The position numbers and the translations under genes are program-made. Source: Candidatus Cloacimonadota bacterium (lineage in GTDB: Bacteria; Cloacimonadota; Cloacimonadia; Cloacimonadales; WRIO01). Taken from it: 55,374 nucleotides of DNA. Under the pieces are notes generated by a model. That model saw only the letters and a list, made by a program, of their open reading frames with translations, was not told where the DNA came from and did no database searches. The stretch is taken from the NCBI GenBank assembly GCA_020532185.1, contig JAJBBH010000007.1, positions 1 to 55,374 of the forward strand, read 5' to 3'. This document shows, piece by piece, positions 1-10,844 of the stretch; within the stretch, counting starts at the first letter, position 1; the number at the start of each line of letters is the position of its first letter.

Positions 1-1428
1 GTTAGAGGCGATGTGGTAGAAATTTACCCTGCTTATTTGGAAAACTCTATCAGGGTTGAGTTTTTTGGTGATGAAATAGAAAAGATAACTCGCTTAAATC
101 CGATATCAGGGCATATTTTGGATGAAGTTGATAAATATCCAATTTATCCTGCTGACCACTTTGTCATGTCAAAAGAAAGAATGGACAGAGCAACAAAGTC
201 AATAGAAAAAGAGTTGGATGAACAAATTAGATATTTTGATGCAAATAATCGTTTTTTGGAATCTCAACGCATAGAACAAAGGACAAGATATGACTTGGAA
301 ATGATAAAAGAGATTGGCTTTTGTTCAGGTATTGAGAACTATTCAAGGCATTTGACAGGTGCAGAAAAAGGTAGTCCACCTTATTGCTTATTAGACTATT
401 TTCCTGAAGATTATTTGCTCTTTATTGATGAATCTCATGCGAGTATTCCACAAGTGCGAGCTATGTATGCAGGCGATTACTCAAGAAAGAAAAACCTTGT
501 TGAGTATGGTTTTAGATTGCCCTCAGCTTTTGATAATAGACCTTTGAAATTTGAAGAGTTTGAAACGAGAATAAATCAGGTTGTTTATGTGTCTGCAACT
601 CCCTCTGATTATGAGCTTTATCAGACAAAAGGCGAATTTGTAGAGCAGGTTATAAGACCAACAGGGCTCTTGGATCCGCAGATAATAGTCAAGCCAATTG
701 GTAATCAAGTAGATGATTTGATCGGAGAGATTAATAAAAGAGCAGAGAAAAATCAAAGAGTGCTGGTTACTACACTAACGAAAAAGATGGCAGAAGATTT
801 GAGTAAATACTTATCTGATGTGGGCATTAGAGTTCGTTATTTACATAGTGAAATTGATACAATACAGAGATCAAAAATTATAAGAGAATTGAGGCTTGGT
901 GAATTTGATGTTTTGGTGGGGATAAACCTATTGAGAGAAGGATTGGACTTGCCTGAGGTATCTTTGGTGGCAGTTTTGGATGCAGATAAAGTAGGATTTT
1001 TACGCTCTACACGTTCATTAATTCAAACAGCAGGTCGTGCAGCACGTCATATTGAAGGAACAGTTATTTTTTATGCTGATGAGATAACTGAGGCTATGAG
1101 ATATACAATTGATGAGACAAATCGCCGCAGAGAAAAACAAGTAGCTTATAATAAAGAACACAAAATCATTCCAACTCAAATCAAAAAGAATATTGATGAT
1201 ATAATGCTATCTACATCTGTGGCAGAGGGATATGCTGAGTATGAGGTTAATAAAAAAGCGGGTAAAGCAGAAGTGCTTGACACATATTTGCATCTTGATT
1301 CTTTTACTGATATTGTTAAGGTGTTGAAAAAAGATATGAAACAAGCAGCCCAAAATCTAAACTTTGAGCTTGCAGCAGAATTAAGAGATCGAATAATCGA
1401 ACTGGAAGGTCAATATGAAACAAAATAA
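1..1428 (+). CDS. uvrB: UvrABC system protein B, 3' part (5' end outside window)
   Basis: Excinuclease subunit B of nucleotide excision repair: it takes damaged DNA from UvrA and recruits UvrC. The reading frame is open from base 1 (codons V-R-G-D before the first GTG at 13), so the gene is cut by the window edge. About 475 residues are present and the N-terminal ~190, with the Walker A motif, are missing. Visible are the Walker B/DExH block ([13 protein letters not shown], with the following MYAGD and GFRLPSA signature of UvrB), the helicase motif [10 protein letters not shown], and a C-terminal UVR motif ([12 protein letters not shown]) that contacts UvrC. It ends 24 bases before polA, so the two repair genes are probably co-transcribed. 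No frameshift is seen. Confidence 0.97.
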   Translation, partial: VRGDVVEIYPAYLENSIRVEFFGDEIEKITRLNPISGHILDEVDKYPIYPADHFVMSKERMDRATKSIEKELDEQIRYFDANNRFLESQRIEQRTRYDLEMIKEIGFCSGIENYSRHLTGAEKGSPPYCLLDYFPEDYLLFIDESHASIPQVRAMYAGDYSRKKNLVEYGFRLPSAFDNRPLKFEEFETRINQVVYVSATPSDYELYQTKGEFVEQVIRPTGLLDPQIIVKPIGNQVDDLIGEINKRAEKNQRVLVTTLTKKMAEDLSKYLSDVGIRVRYLHSEIDTIQRSKIIRELRLGEFDVLVGINLLREGLDLPEVSLVAVLDADKVGFLRSTRSLIQTAGRAARHIEGTVIFYADEITEAMRYTIDETNRRREKQVAYNKEHKIIPTQIKKNIDDIMLSTSVAEGYAEYEVNKKAGKAEVLDTYLHLDSFTDIVKVLKKDMKQAAQNLNFELAAELRDRIIELEGQYETK

Positions 1429-1452
1429 GATTATCAATTTAAAGGAGAAAAA

Positions 1453-4161
1453 ATGAAGGAAACATTGTACTTGATTGACGGAACAGCATTAGCATATCGA
1501 TCTCACTATGCATTTATTAGAAATCCACTTACAGACTCGAAGGGGCGCCCAGTAAGTGCTTTAAATGGTGTTGTTAATTCATTTTTAAAAATAGTTGACC
1601 AGTTTGAGCCAGCATATATTGCAATTTCATTTGACCGTAAAGGACCAACTTTTAGGCATAAATTGGCTGAAGAATATAAGATACAAAGACCACCGATGCC
1701 AGACGATTTGGTCTTGCAAATTGAGCAAATTAAGCAGTTTTTTGAGCTGATTGGAATGAAAGATATATCTGTTGAATCATACGAAGCTGATGATGTTTTG
1801 GGTACAATTGCTGTACAAAATCAAGATAAATACAATGTTGTGATTATAACAGGAGATAAAGACTATTCGCAATTAATTAACGACAATATAAAGATTTATG
1901 ATATCAGAAAAGAGCAAATAATAGATCGCCAGGCAGTGATTGAAAGATATGGTATTAAACCAGAGCAGTTTATAGATTATCTTGCAATTGTGGGAGATAC
2001 AGCAGATAATATTCCAGGTGCCTATGGTGTAGGTGAAAAGACAACAACACCTCTTTTACAAGAATTTGATAACCTTGATAATTTGTATGATAATCTCGAA
2101 AAAATCAAGTCAAAGTCTGTAAAAGAGAAGCTTGAAAAGTCAAAAGAGAATGTGTATTTATCACAAAAACTGGCTACTATTGTTACTGATGTGCCTCTTG
2201 ATGAGGTGGGTGAGTATAGTTTTGACTTTGAACCAGCAAATTTGAAACAAGCACAAGCCTTTTTGCAAGAATTTGATTTTAATTATCTACGAGAAAGAGT
2301 GATCAAGATTATCAGAAAACTCGATGAAAGCTATACAGGTGAGGAAGAAACAGATACTAATTCTTTTCGAGCAGTATTGTTAGATACAGAAGAATCTTTG
2401 GCAAAGGCTTTGACAGGGTTTGAAGGTCAAAAAGTAGTTGCTCTTGATACAGAGACAGATTCTGTGGAGGCACTATTTGCAAACCTGGTGGGGATATCGT
2501 TTTGTTGTGATTTAAAAACATCTTATTATGTGCCATTATCACATTCATTTAGCCAAAATGTTGATAAAGATATTGCCATTCATATGCTAAAAAAAGCATT
2601 TGCAGACAAGATAATTGTTGCACATAATTTTAAATATGATTATCAGGTGCTTGCTAATCATGGTTGGGATATCGATCAAGACGTGTTTGATACGATGCTT
2701 GCAGCTTATTTGATTGATCCAACACGAAATAGGCTGAGCTTAGAGTCTTGTGCTTTAAAAGAATTTAGTTATGAAATGGTGCCAATAGAAGATTTGATAG
2801 GCAAAGGAAAGAAGCAAATCTCTTTTGCAGGAGTTGAAATCACTCAAGCATGCCAGTATGCAGCTGAAGATAGCTGGGTAACTTATCGGCTTTATCAAAC
2901 ATATAAAAAGGAGTTGGCAAAAAAAGATCTGAGTAAATTGTTCTATGAAATAGAGATGCCTCTTGTTACCGTTTTAGCTGCAATGGAAAAAAATGGTGTG
3001 TTTATTGATGTGCCTTATTTGAACCAAGTGTCGATAGAAGTAAACAAGCAGCTTGTGAGCTTGCAAGAAGAGATATTTGCTATTACAGAAGAAGATTTTA
3101 ACTTAAATTCACCTCAGCAGCTTGGCTTTATTCTCTTTGAAAAACTTGGTATAAAACCTCTAAAAAAAACCAAAACAGGTTTTTCAACAGATAGCGAAGT
3201 GCTTGAAAAGCTTGCAGAAGAACATGAAATAGCAAAGAAGATTATTAATTATCGACAGCTAAATAAACTTTTGGGCACTTATATAGATGCATTTCCAAAA
3301 TTGATGAAAAGTAAGACACAAAGAATTCACTCATCATTTAATCAAACAGTAACTACTACAGGCAGACTTTCAAGCTCTAATCCAAACTTGCAAAATATTC
3401 CTGTACGTACAGAAATAGGGAGAAAGATGAGAAAAGCTTTTTGTACACAAGACCGTGACTTTGTGATAGTTGCAGCCGATTACTCACAGATAGAATTACG
3501 CTTGATGGCACTAATTGCTAAAGATGAAAACATGTTGAAAGCTTTTCAAAATAATGAGGATATTCATAGCCGTACAGCAGCAATAGTCTTTCATAAACAA
3601 TTAGACGAAGTAATGCCTGATGAGAGAAGACGTGCAAAGATAATCAATTTTGGCATAATATATGGGATGGGTGCTCAAGCCCTTGCGAAAGAGCTCCATA
3701 TAACAGTGTTAGAAGCAAAAGAATTTATTCAAGATTATTACGATAAATTCCCTGAAATTACTAACTTTATAGAAAGCCAAAAAGAGTTTGCCAGACAGAA
3801 TATGTATGTTGAAACAATTTTTGGTAGACAATTACCGCTGGTAAATATACATTCATCAAATCCGATGCTCAAATCAGAAGCGGAGCGTGTTGCAGTTAAT
3901 ATGCCAATACAAGGCACAGCAGCAGATATAATCAAAATTGCTATGATTAATTTGCATGACCGCTTTAAAGATGACTCCAAGATTAAGATGACGATCCAAG
4001 TGCATGATGAGCTTGTGTTTGAAATAGATAAGACTTGCGTCGAGGAATATAGCACAATTATCAAAGAAATAATGGAAAATGCATTACCAAAAGAGTATCA
4101 AGATAAGATTAAATTGTTGGTTGATATTGGAGTAGGTAAGAATTGGGATGAGGCACATTAA
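1453..4161 (+). CDS. polA: DNA polymerase I
   Basis: Repair and Okazaki-fragment polymerase, 902 residues, the usual full three-domain size. The N-terminal 5' nuclease domain begins LYLIDGTALAYRSHYAF. The 3'-5' proofreading domain looks active: D-T-E at about residue 333, a later D in FDTMLAAYLIDP, and the YxxxD motif in QYAAEDSWV. The polymerase domain has motif A (DYSQIELR, about 676), motif B (RRAKIINFGIIYG, about 725) and motif C (QVHDELV, about 849). Many bacterial PolA proteins have lost exonuclease residues; this one has kept them. The ATG follows AAAGGAG (1441-1447). It lies directly behind uvrB. Confidence 0.98.
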   Translation: MKETLYLIDGTALAYRSHYAFIRNPLTDSKGRPVSALNGVVNSFLKIVDQFEPAYIAISFDRKGPTFRHKLAEEYKIQRPPMPDDLVLQIEQIKQFFELIGMKDISVESYEADDVLGTIAVQNQDKYNVVIITGDKDYSQLINDNIKIYDIRKEQIIDRQAVIERYGIKPEQFIDYLAIVGDTADNIPGAYGVGEKTTTPLLQEFDNLDNLYDNLEKIKSKSVKEKLEKSKENVYLSQKLATIVTDVPLDEVGEYSFDFEPANLKQAQAFLQEFDFNYLRERVIKIIRKLDESYTGEEETDTNSFRAVLLDTEESLAKALTGFEGQKVVALDTETDSVEALFANLVGISFCCDLKTSYYVPLSHSFSQNVDKDIAIHMLKKAFADKIIVAHNFKYDYQVLANHGWDIDQDVFDTMLAAYLIDPTRNRLSLESCALKEFSYEMVPIEDLIGKGKKQISFAGVEITQACQYAAEDSWVTYRLYQTYKKELAKKDLSKLFYEIEMPLVTVLAAMEKNGVFIDVPYLNQVSIEVNKQLVSLQEEIFAITEEDFNLNSPQQLGFILFEKLGIKPLKKTKTGFSTDSEVLEKLAEEHEIAKKIINYRQLNKLLGTYIDAFPKLMKSKTQRIHSSFNQTVTTTGRLSSSNPNLQNIPVRTEIGRKMRKAFCTQDRDFVIVAADYSQIELRLMALIAKDENMLKAFQNNEDIHSRTAAIVFHKQLDEVMPDERRRAKIINFGIIYGMGAQALAKELHITVLEAKEFIQDYYDKFPEITNFIESQKEFARQNMYVETIFGRQLPLVNIHSSNPMLKSEAERVAVNMPIQGTAADIIKIAMINLHDRFKDDSKIKMTIQVHDELVFEIDKTCVEEYSTIIKEIMENALPKEYQDKIKLLVDIGVGKNWDEAH

Positions 4162-4281
4162 AAGCTTTTTAAACATAAAATGACAGGATAAAAGAATTAT
4201 TATTTGTTTTTATGATAAAAATCATTTTTCTGTTTGACAATTAGTTGAACTTTGATTCAATGGTATTTAGGAGACATACAT

Positions 4282-5433
4282 ATGAATAAACCAAATTATC
4301 AAAACAGCATTGTAAACCTGATGAGCAGTATTTTATCAGCATTTTCCTGCAAAAATAATTATGCTTCATTAGACAACTTTAAGATCGATTCACAAAAGTA
4401 TCAAAATATTGTTTGTATTGTAATTGATGCTTTAGGGTATGAGTTTTTAAAAAAACATAAATCAAGCTTTTTACACCAGAATATGCAGCTGAAACTAAGT
4501 TCAGTGTTTCCAACCACTACATCAAGTGCTATTACAAGCTTTTTGACTGCTCAAGCACCTCTACAGCATGGAATGACGGGCTGGTATATGTATTTTAAAG
4601 AGCTTGCAACTGCAGCTGTATCTCTGCCATTTTCACCTCGTTTTACAGGTAAACCCTTTGATGGATTGGGCATTAGCGGTGCTGATGTATTCAATCATGA
4701 AAACGCTTTTGATAAGAATAATATCTCATATAGCGTGATGTTTCCAAGTGCAACTATAGATTCCGCTTATTCCAGCCATAGTTTTAATTCACCAAATAAA
4801 GTTGCTTATGAAGATCATCAAGACTTTTTTGCAACACTATCTAAGAAAATAAGAATCAATGAAAAAAAGGAAAATATGATTTTTGCATACTATCCTTTTT
4901 TTGATGCTACAGCTCATGTTTTTGGGATCAATTCAAATGAGTCTAATGAATTGTTTTTTAAGATTGATCATGATTTACAAGAATTAATTGAAAAATTTGA
5001 TAACGGAAATACACTCTTTATTATTACTGCAGATCATGGAATGGTCGATATAAAAGAGGATAATAAACTGCAAGTTCAAAACTTTCCTATTATAGAAAAA
5101 TCATTAATTCTGCCTCTGTGTGGAGAAAGTAGAGTGCCATTTGCTTATGTAAGACCAAGCTATGTAAAAGAGTTTGAAAGCTTTATATATAATGACTTTA
5201 CAGAGTATGGGACAATGATGAGATTGCATGAGGCAATTGATGCAGAACTTTTTGGATTTGGAGATATCAATCCAAAGCTTGTCGATAGAGTCGGCGATTA
5301 TATTATCTTTATGAAAGAGGAATATGTCTTACTTGATCCATTATTTAACGAAAAAGCCAGTCAATTCATAGGTTTTCATGGTGGTTTATCAGATGATGAA
5401 TTGTATGTGCCCTTGATACGAATCGGCAAATAG
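4282..5433 (+). CDS. Alkaline phosphatase superfamily phosphodiesterase / nucleotide pyrophosphatase
   Basis: A 383-residue metal-dependent phospho- or sulfo-ester hydrolase of the type I phosphodiesterase/nucleotide pyrophosphatase family (PF01663-like); substrate unknown. The fold is shown by the first metal Asp in VCIVIDALGYE, the Thr nucleophile region FPTTTSSAITS followed by APLQHGMTGW, the metal pair ITADHGMVD, and the C-terminal HGGLSDDELYVPL block. No signal peptide, so it is probably cytoplasmic. The frame extends upstream to a TTG at 4252, but the ATG at 4282 has an AGGAG (4269-4273) at good spacing and is preferred. It stands alone between polA and the helicase. Confidence 0.85.
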   Translation: MNKPNYQNSIVNLMSSILSAFSCKNNYASLDNFKIDSQKYQNIVCIVIDALGYEFLKKHKSSFLHQNMQLKLSSVFPTTTSSAITSFLTAQAPLQHGMTGWYMYFKELATAAVSLPFSPRFTGKPFDGLGISGADVFNHENAFDKNNISYSVMFPSATIDSAYSSHSFNSPNKVAYEDHQDFFATLSKKIRINEKKENMIFAYYPFFDATAHVFGINSNESNELFFKIDHDLQELIEKFDNGNTLFIITADHGMVDIKEDNKLQVQNFPIIEKSLILPLCGESRVPFAYVRPSYVKEFESFIYNDFTEYGTMMRLHEAIDAELFGFGDINPKLVDRVGDYIIFMKEEYVLLDPLFNEKASQFIGFHGGLSDDELYVPLIRIGK

Positions 5434-5582
5434 ATTGCCTTATAAAAAATATTAGCAACAGAATCGATTTTTATTGACTAAAATACTATAATTGAAATAA
5501 ATGTAATTTAATAACTTTTAAAAGATAGATATCCCTTTTTTTAAGTTGTTTTGCCAAATAATAAAATACAGAAAGAGTAAAA

Positions 5583-7352
5583 ATGTTAAACTTTAACGAA
5601 ATGAATTTAAGCGAGGAAATCTTAAAAGCAGTAGATGAACTTGGCTTTATTAATCCAACCCCAGTGCAAGAAAAAGTAATCCCTCATTTATTGAGTGAAA
5701 AAGATCAAGACCTCGTTGTCACATCACAGACAGGAACAGGCAAAACAGCAGCTTTTGGCTTTCCCATTATTGAAAATACAAATACAAAGAAAACAAATAT
5801 TCAGCATTTAGTGCTCTGCCCGACACGCGAGCTGTGCTTGCAAGTTGCTGATGATATAAGTATCTATGCAAAACATATAAAAAAGCTCAAAATAGTTGCA
5901 ATCTTTGGTGGTGCAAGTATTGAAAGACAAATAAAAGTGCTTAAAGAAGGTGTGCATATTGTTGTTGCAACTCCTGGCAGGTTGATTGACTTGATGAATA
6001 GAAAGCAAGTTGATTTATCACAAATAAGCACATTGGTTTTGGATGAAGCAGACGAGATGCTTGATATGGGCTTTCGTGATGATTTGGAAATAATCCTGGC
6101 AGATACCCCTAAAGATAAGAAAAAGACACTTATGTTTTCTGCAACTATGCCTGATGAGGTTTTGCAAATAGCAAAAAAATATTTAAAGAATTATATGCAA
6201 ATTGGGATAGGTGCAAAGAATTCAGGTGCTGATGGTGTAAATCATGAATGCTATATGGTAAGTGCAAAAGATAGGTATAAAGCTTTAAAACGAATAGTTG
6301 ATTTTTACCCAAATATCTATGGAATAGTGTTTTGTCGTACACGTATTGAGACACAAGAAGTGGCAGATTTGCTGATCAAAGATGGATATAATGCCGATGC
6401 ACTGCATGGAGATTTGTCACAAAACCAAAGAGACTATGTGATGGGACGCTTTAGACATAGATTGATAAGCTTGCTTGTGGCGACTGATGTTGCTGCTCGT
6501 GGTATTGATGTCGACGATCTAAGCCATGTGATAAACTATAATATTCCCGACGAGTTAGAAATCTATACTCACAGAAGTGGTCGTACAGGGCGTGCAGGAA
6601 AGACAGGTATCTCTGTTGTTATTGCCAATTTAAAAGAAAAAAGAAAGATTCAAACAATTGAGAAACAGATTAAAAAACAATTTGTTTTCAAGCAAATACC
6701 AAGTGGGCATGAGGTATGTGAAAAGCAATTATTTCATCAAATTGATAAGATTGAAAAGATTGATGTCAATGAAGCTGAAATAGACTCTTTTTTGCCTCTT
6801 ATCTATCGCAAATTAGAATGGTTGGACAGAGAAGAATTAATCAAAAGATTTGTATCTATCGAATTTAATAGGTTTTTAGACTACTATAAAGATGCAGAAG
6901 ATATCAATACTTTTGACCCAAAAAATAAAAATGCTGCAATTAATTACGAACGAATGTTTATCAATTTAGGTGTGAAAGATAAGGTTACTCCTCCAGATTT
7001 GATCACACTGATCAACGAAACAACAGGTGTACGCACAATTCCTATTGGAAAAATAAAGATATTAGAAATATTCTCTTTCTTTGAAATTGATAAGAGCTTT
7101 GTTGGCAAATTAATGGAATCTTTTAAAAATAAAGAGTATAATAATAGGAAAATCTATCTTGAAGTCTCAAAAGATGATAAACAAGAGAAAAGAAAAGAGA
7201 GAAAACCCGACAAGAATAATAGAAGAAGATCATTTTCCAGACAAGATGCACCTAAAGATGACTCACAGCATTTCAATAAAAAAAGAAAACAAAAATCGAA
7301 AACAGAAAACAAACAAACAGGAAGAAGAGCAATATTAGCAAGTAGCGAATAA
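5583..7352 (+). CDS. deaD: DEAD-box ATP-dependent RNA helicase, DeaD/CsdA type
   Basis: RNA-unwinding ATPase, 589 residues, of the type used in ribosome assembly and RNA decay, especially in the cold. Motifs in order: Q motif (GFINPTPVQ), motif I SQTGTGKT at about 48-55, DEAD at about 154-157 in VLDEADEM, motif III FSATMP, and motif VI HRSGRTGRAG. Residues about 455-535 (from MFINLGVKDKV through KIKILEIFSFFEID) look like the DbpA-type RNA-binding domain that directs such helicases to structured RNA. A very basic, disordered tail (about 540-589) follows. A 149-base gap separates it from the upstream gene; no convincing promoter was found there. Confidence 0.95.
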   Translation: MLNFNEMNLSEEILKAVDELGFINPTPVQEKVIPHLLSEKDQDLVVTSQTGTGKTAAFGFPIIENTNTKKTNIQHLVLCPTRELCLQVADDISIYAKHIKKLKIVAIFGGASIERQIKVLKEGVHIVVATPGRLIDLMNRKQVDLSQISTLVLDEADEMLDMGFRDDLEIILADTPKDKKKTLMFSATMPDEVLQIAKKYLKNYMQIGIGAKNSGADGVNHECYMVSAKDRYKALKRIVDFYPNIYGIVFCRTRIETQEVADLLIKDGYNADALHGDLSQNQRDYVMGRFRHRLISLLVATDVAARGIDVDDLSHVINYNIPDELEIYTHRSGRTGRAGKTGISVVIANLKEKRKIQTIEKQIKKQFVFKQIPSGHEVCEKQLFHQIDKIEKIDVNEAEIDSFLPLIYRKLEWLDREELIKRFVSIEFNRFLDYYKDAEDINTFDPKNKNAAINYERMFINLGVKDKVTPPDLITLINETTGVRTIPIGKIKILEIFSFFEIDKSFVGKLMESFKNKEYNNRKIYLEVSKDDKQEKRKERKPDKNNRRRSFSRQDAPKDDSQHFNKKRKQKSKTENKQTGRRAILASSE

Positions 7353-7420
7353 TCTCTATTGAAAGTTTATCTGACAAATGATAGCAAAATATTAAAATAT
7401 GCTTTTTTAAATAAAAACGC

Positions 7421-7448
7421 TTGACTTATAAAACAACATAAATATAAT
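7421..7448 (+). promoter_or_regulatory. Sigma-70-type promoter for the dCache/PAS sensor gene
   Basis: TTGACT at 7421-7426 and TATAAT at 7443-7448 with a 16-base spacer, ending 17 bases before the ATG at 7466. This fits the consensus, but the transcript leader would be very short. Confidence 0.6.
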
Positions 7449-7465
7449 TATTCTTAGGATTAGAT

Positions 7466-9301
7466 ATGAAAAAGTATTTGGATAAAATTATCAGAGAATT
7501 TAAGAATAATCTAATATTTAAAAACTATATCAGAGTAGTTTTGATAGTTAGCGTATTGTTTTTTGTTCTATATATCTCAATCAGTAAATTTATTATTTAC
7601 CATGTTAAGAGACAGTTGATTGAAGAGAGACTCGAAGCACAATACCAGTTTGTTGATAATATGTCAAATCTTGTTTCTAATGAGGTATTGCGAATCCATG
7701 ATATACTAAAGTTAATTGCTGCTAAATACAGTGGAAGCCCAAACAAATCACTTGATCCATTTAAAGTGATAACAAACAACCAATTCGTAAATGTTTTTTT
7801 TAATAATGGTTTGTATATTTTTGATGGAAAAGGAAAGCTACTTTATGAAGCACCAAATATTCAGAAAAGAACTGATGATAATTATTCTTATCGACAATAT
7901 ATTAGTCAAACTGTTCAAAAACAAAAAGGAATTATTTCCAAACCATATAAGTCTACTCTTGAACATGGTCATCCATGTCTTATGTTTACAGCTCCAATTT
8001 TTGGTGAAAAAGGTACAATGATAGCTATTTTGGGTGGCTCTGTTGATTTGCTGAGAGATAATTTTATCAGTGATCATTTCGTAGTTAAACAATCAGAAAA
8101 CACTAAATATGTAATGATCGAAGATGAAGGCTCAATTATTTATCATCCATCAACCGACTCAATCGGGAAAAGATACAATCTGTCAAGCTTTTATAAAACT
8201 CTGGGCTCACATAAAGTAAATGCAGAAAATGAATATCTTGTTAGCAAAAGAGTCTATGGAACAGAGTGGAGTATTCTTTATAGTATTAATGATGATGAAA
8301 TTAACGCTCTTATGACCAATAATGTTGTTTTGATTAAGAGTACAGTCGCATTCGTAATTATTATGTTTGAATTGATTTTCCTGATTTTAAGCTATAGGAT
8401 ATTTATCTCATCAATTTCTTTTGCCAAGCAGTTTAAACGAGAAAACCCTCTTGCAGATAATTTTGAATACTTTTCTGAAAGGGCCGTTTTTATTACTAAT
8501 GATAATGTCAAAAGGATTAACCAATTTATAAAACAATACCGCCAACAAAACTCGTCATACAAAAATGATTTAAAGGGATTATACAATGTATTGGTGCATT
8601 CTAATTATGCTTTTGTAGGCTTTGAAGAAAAAACTGGAAATATAATAAAATATAATGAGAAATTTTTAGAGCTGACAGAAACAAACAGTGATGAAATAAT
8701 GGCAATGAATATCAATAAAGCACTTTTTAAAGACTTTAAACAGTATTATGCTGCATTTGATACTTTCTTACAGAATGTCTATGACTATACTCAATCAGAT
8801 AAATTTTATCTTTTTAAAAAAGATAAAACACCTATTAGATTGTTGATTGGTGCTTTTTACGTACCCTTGTATAATAATAAGTTAATAATTTTGATGATTC
8901 GTGAAAAAGAAAGCCTTCAAAATTACTTTAATGATTATATACTACAAAAAAGAATAGCAGAGTTGCTGATAGATGAGAATGTTAGCAATGTACATCTTGT
9001 TGATCAAACTGGCAAGATTATCGCTTATTCTGGCATGTTTAAAAAGTTTATCGCAGCAGATAAACCTGTTGAAGGTAACTATATTTGGGATTATATTCAT
9101 GCCCATAAAGAAAGGATGCAGTTGCAGCAATACTTTAATTCAATTAGTTTGCTAACAAATCCCAAAAAAAGGTTTTTGATAAACTTTGTTCATCCGCAAA
9201 CTCAAGAAAATATCTCAATCAGGCTAACCTATAGCCTGATTTGGAGTGAAAATAATAAAGAATGTGCAGTAGTTGGGGAAATGGTAAATAATACTGTTTA
9301 A
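7466..9301 (+). CDS. Membrane-anchored sensor, dCache-like periplasmic domain plus two PAS-like domains, no output domain
   Basis: A 611-residue two-pass membrane protein. TM1 is at about 21-45, TM2 at about 287-312. Between them is a periplasmic region with a dCache-like pattern (long helix after TM1, then YSYRQYISQTVQKQKG and GTMIAILGGSVDL), as in small-molecule receptors. The cytoplasmic part has two PAS-like segments: about 370-490 (NYAFVGFEEKTGNIIKYNEK) and about 500-600 (NVHLVDQTGKIIAYSGMF). The protein then stops, with no histidine kinase, GGDEF, EAL, HAMP-MA or HTH domain, so signalling must go through a partner. It has its own promoter and start signal (AGGA 7456-7459). Domain calls are by pattern, not by search. 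Confidence 0.75.
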   Translation: MKKYLDKIIREFKNNLIFKNYIRVVLIVSVLFFVLYISISKFIIYHVKRQLIEERLEAQYQFVDNMSNLVSNEVLRIHDILKLIAAKYSGSPNKSLDPFKVITNNQFVNVFFNNGLYIFDGKGKLLYEAPNIQKRTDDNYSYRQYISQTVQKQKGIISKPYKSTLEHGHPCLMFTAPIFGEKGTMIAILGGSVDLLRDNFISDHFVVKQSENTKYVMIEDEGSIIYHPSTDSIGKRYNLSSFYKTLGSHKVNAENEYLVSKRVYGTEWSILYSINDDEINALMTNNVVLIKSTVAFVIIMFELIFLILSYRIFISSISFAKQFKRENPLADNFEYFSERAVFITNDNVKRINQFIKQYRQQNSSYKNDLKGLYNVLVHSNYAFVGFEEKTGNIIKYNEKFLELTETNSDEIMAMNINKALFKDFKQYYAAFDTFLQNVYDYTQSDKFYLFKKDKTPIRLLIGAFYVPLYNNKLIILMIREKESLQNYFNDYILQKRIAELLIDENVSNVHLVDQTGKIIAYSGMFKKFIAADKPVEGNYIWDYIHAHKERMQLQQYFNSISLLTNPKKRFLINFVHPQTQENISIRLTYSLIWSENNKECAVVGEMVNNTV

Positions 9302-9479
9302 ATACGAGCTTTTGCTATGCACATACCAAAAAGTTACAACTTGCTCATAATTAATCTTTAACAAATTAAACACATTGCCCAACAGCTAATTACATCACAG
9401 CTTTGCATTACAATTTGAAAGGAGGAAGTATTATTATAACAGAATGAAACATCTTTTTTGAAAAAAAGATATATTTCTC

Positions 9480-9507
9480 TTGACAGTTTAATCACAGATT
9501 TTAAATT
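9480..9507 (+). promoter_or_regulatory. Probable promoter of the rho operon
   Basis: TTGACA at 9480-9485 and TAAATT at 9502-9507, 16-base spacer, about 45 bases upstream of the rho ATG. The -10 is weak. The preceding ~180 bases (9302-9479) hold no gene; an AAAGGAGG-like stretch at 9418-9425 has no good start behind it. Confidence 0.45.
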
Positions 9508-9551
9508 AAATTATATGAAAACAAGCAAACTTAACCGAAGGAGACCATTAA

Positions 9552-10844
9552 ATGGACTACACTAGTACAGAAATTTTTGCAATGAATTTCCAACAATTGT
9601 ATGTTGTGGCAAGAAATTTAGATATAAAAAACATCAAAGACTATAAGAAAGCTGATCTTATTCAAAAGATTTTCGAAAATGCAGCCCAACAAGAAGGTTT
9701 GGCACATACGACAGGCTGCCTCGATGTTCTGGAAGATGGTAATGGCTTTCTAAGATATAGTGAAAATAACTATTTACCAAACCGTGATGATGTGCGTGTC
9801 TCACAGAATCAGATCAGAAAATATGGATTAAAAAAAGGGCATATGGTTTCTGGACCTGTAAGAGCACCTAAAGAAGATGAAAAGTACTTCTCTCTGACAC
9901 GTATAGATTCTATAAATGGAATCGATCCGATGAAAATATTAGAGATATCTCCTTTTGAATCTCTCATTCCATACTATCCTACTCAAAAGCTTAACCTCGA
10001 AGTGCTTACTGAAAATAACGCTGATGCAGATGCTGTAAGCGATAAAATATCTACCCGTATTATCAATCTCTTTTCTCCAATTGGTTTGGGGCAACGTGGG
10101 CTAATTGTTGCTGCTCCAAGAACTGGAAAGACTGTGTTGATGCAAAATATTGCCAATGCTATCTTAGTGAATAACCCTGATGTTTATGTGATTGTGTTAT
10201 TGGTAGATGAAAGACCAGAAGAAGTTACTGAGATGAAAAAGATTATATATCCTTATAATTCAGAAGTGATCAGCTCCACCTTTGATGAGACAGCAAAGAA
10301 TCACACAATGGTTGCAGAAATTGTAATTGAAAAAGCAAAAAGATTAGTTGAATTAGAACAGCATGTAGTGATAGTTTTGGATAGTATAACAAGATTGGCA
10401 CGTGCTTATAATAATAATTCACCATCAAGCGGAAAGATTATGTCTGGTGGTATTGACGCTAATGCAATGCACAGACCAAAACGCTTTTTTGGCTCTGCAA
10501 GAAATATCGAAAATGGCGGTAGTTTAACCATTATTGCCACAGCTTTAGTCGATACTGGCAGCCGTATGGATCAGGTAATTTTTGAAGAATTTAAAGGTAC
10601 AGGAAATATGGAGCTAATGCTTGATCGTTCAATCAGTGATATGAGGATTTTTCCTGCTATCGATCTAATCCGATCTGGAACACGTAGAGAAGAGCTGCTG
10701 CTTACACAATCAGAGCTAAACCGAATGTATGTCTTAAGAAAGTTTTTAAAAACAATGAACCCTATACAAGGTATGGAAACTTTAAAACAAAAAGTATCTG
10801 AAACAAAGAGCAACGCTGAGCTGCTTAAATCAATGAGCTCATAA
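9552..10844 (+). CDS. rho: Transcription termination factor Rho
   Basis: Hexameric RNA-dependent ATPase that terminates transcription, 430 residues, normal length. The N-terminal Rho_N helical segment is followed by the RNA-binding cold-shock-like domain ([20 protein letters not shown]). The RecA-type core has [15 protein letters not shown] (P-loop about 182-194), [28 protein letters not shown] and the C-terminal [20 protein letters not shown] at 9538-9543 sets the ATG. It heads a compact run of genes and its stop overlaps the next start by one base, so expression of the whole operon may respond to Rho autoregulation (inference). Confidence 0.98.
   Translation: MDYTSTEIFAMNFQQLYVVARNLDIKNIKDYKKADLIQKIFENAAQQEGLAHTTGCLDVLEDGNGFLRYSENNYLPNRDDVRVSQNQIRKYGLKKGHMVSGPVRAPKEDEKYFSLTRIDSINGIDPMKILEISPFESLIPYYPTQKLNLEVLTENNADADAVSDKISTRIINLFSPIGLGQRGLIVAAPRTGKTVLMQNIANAILVNNPDVYVIVLLVDERPEEVTEMKKIIYPYNSEVISSTFDETAKNHTMVAEIVIEKAKRLVELEQHVVIVLDSITRLARAYNNNSPSSGKIMSGGIDANAMHRPKRFFGSARNIENGGSLTIIATALVDTGSRMDQVIFEEFKGTGNMELMLDRSISDMRIFPAIDLIRSGTRREELLLTQSELNRMYVLRKFLKTMNPIQGMETLKQKVSETKSNAELLKSMSS

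Noticed and set aside
4212-4230. Terminator after polA
   Set aside because: ATGAT/ATCAT followed by TTTTT is only a 5-bp A+T stem; too weak to call.
4234-4262. Promoter before the phosphodiesterase gene
   Set aside because: A perfect TTGACA is present at 4234-4239 but no acceptable -10 lies 15-19 bases downstream.
5474-5492. Promoter before deaD
   Set aside because: TTGACT and TATAAT are both present but only 7 bases apart, which cannot work as one promoter.
9313-9323. Shared 11-mer TGCTATGCACA with 20182-20192
   Set aside because: Both copies are intergenic, but the match does not extend and may be chance; no repeat family can be argued from two short copies.
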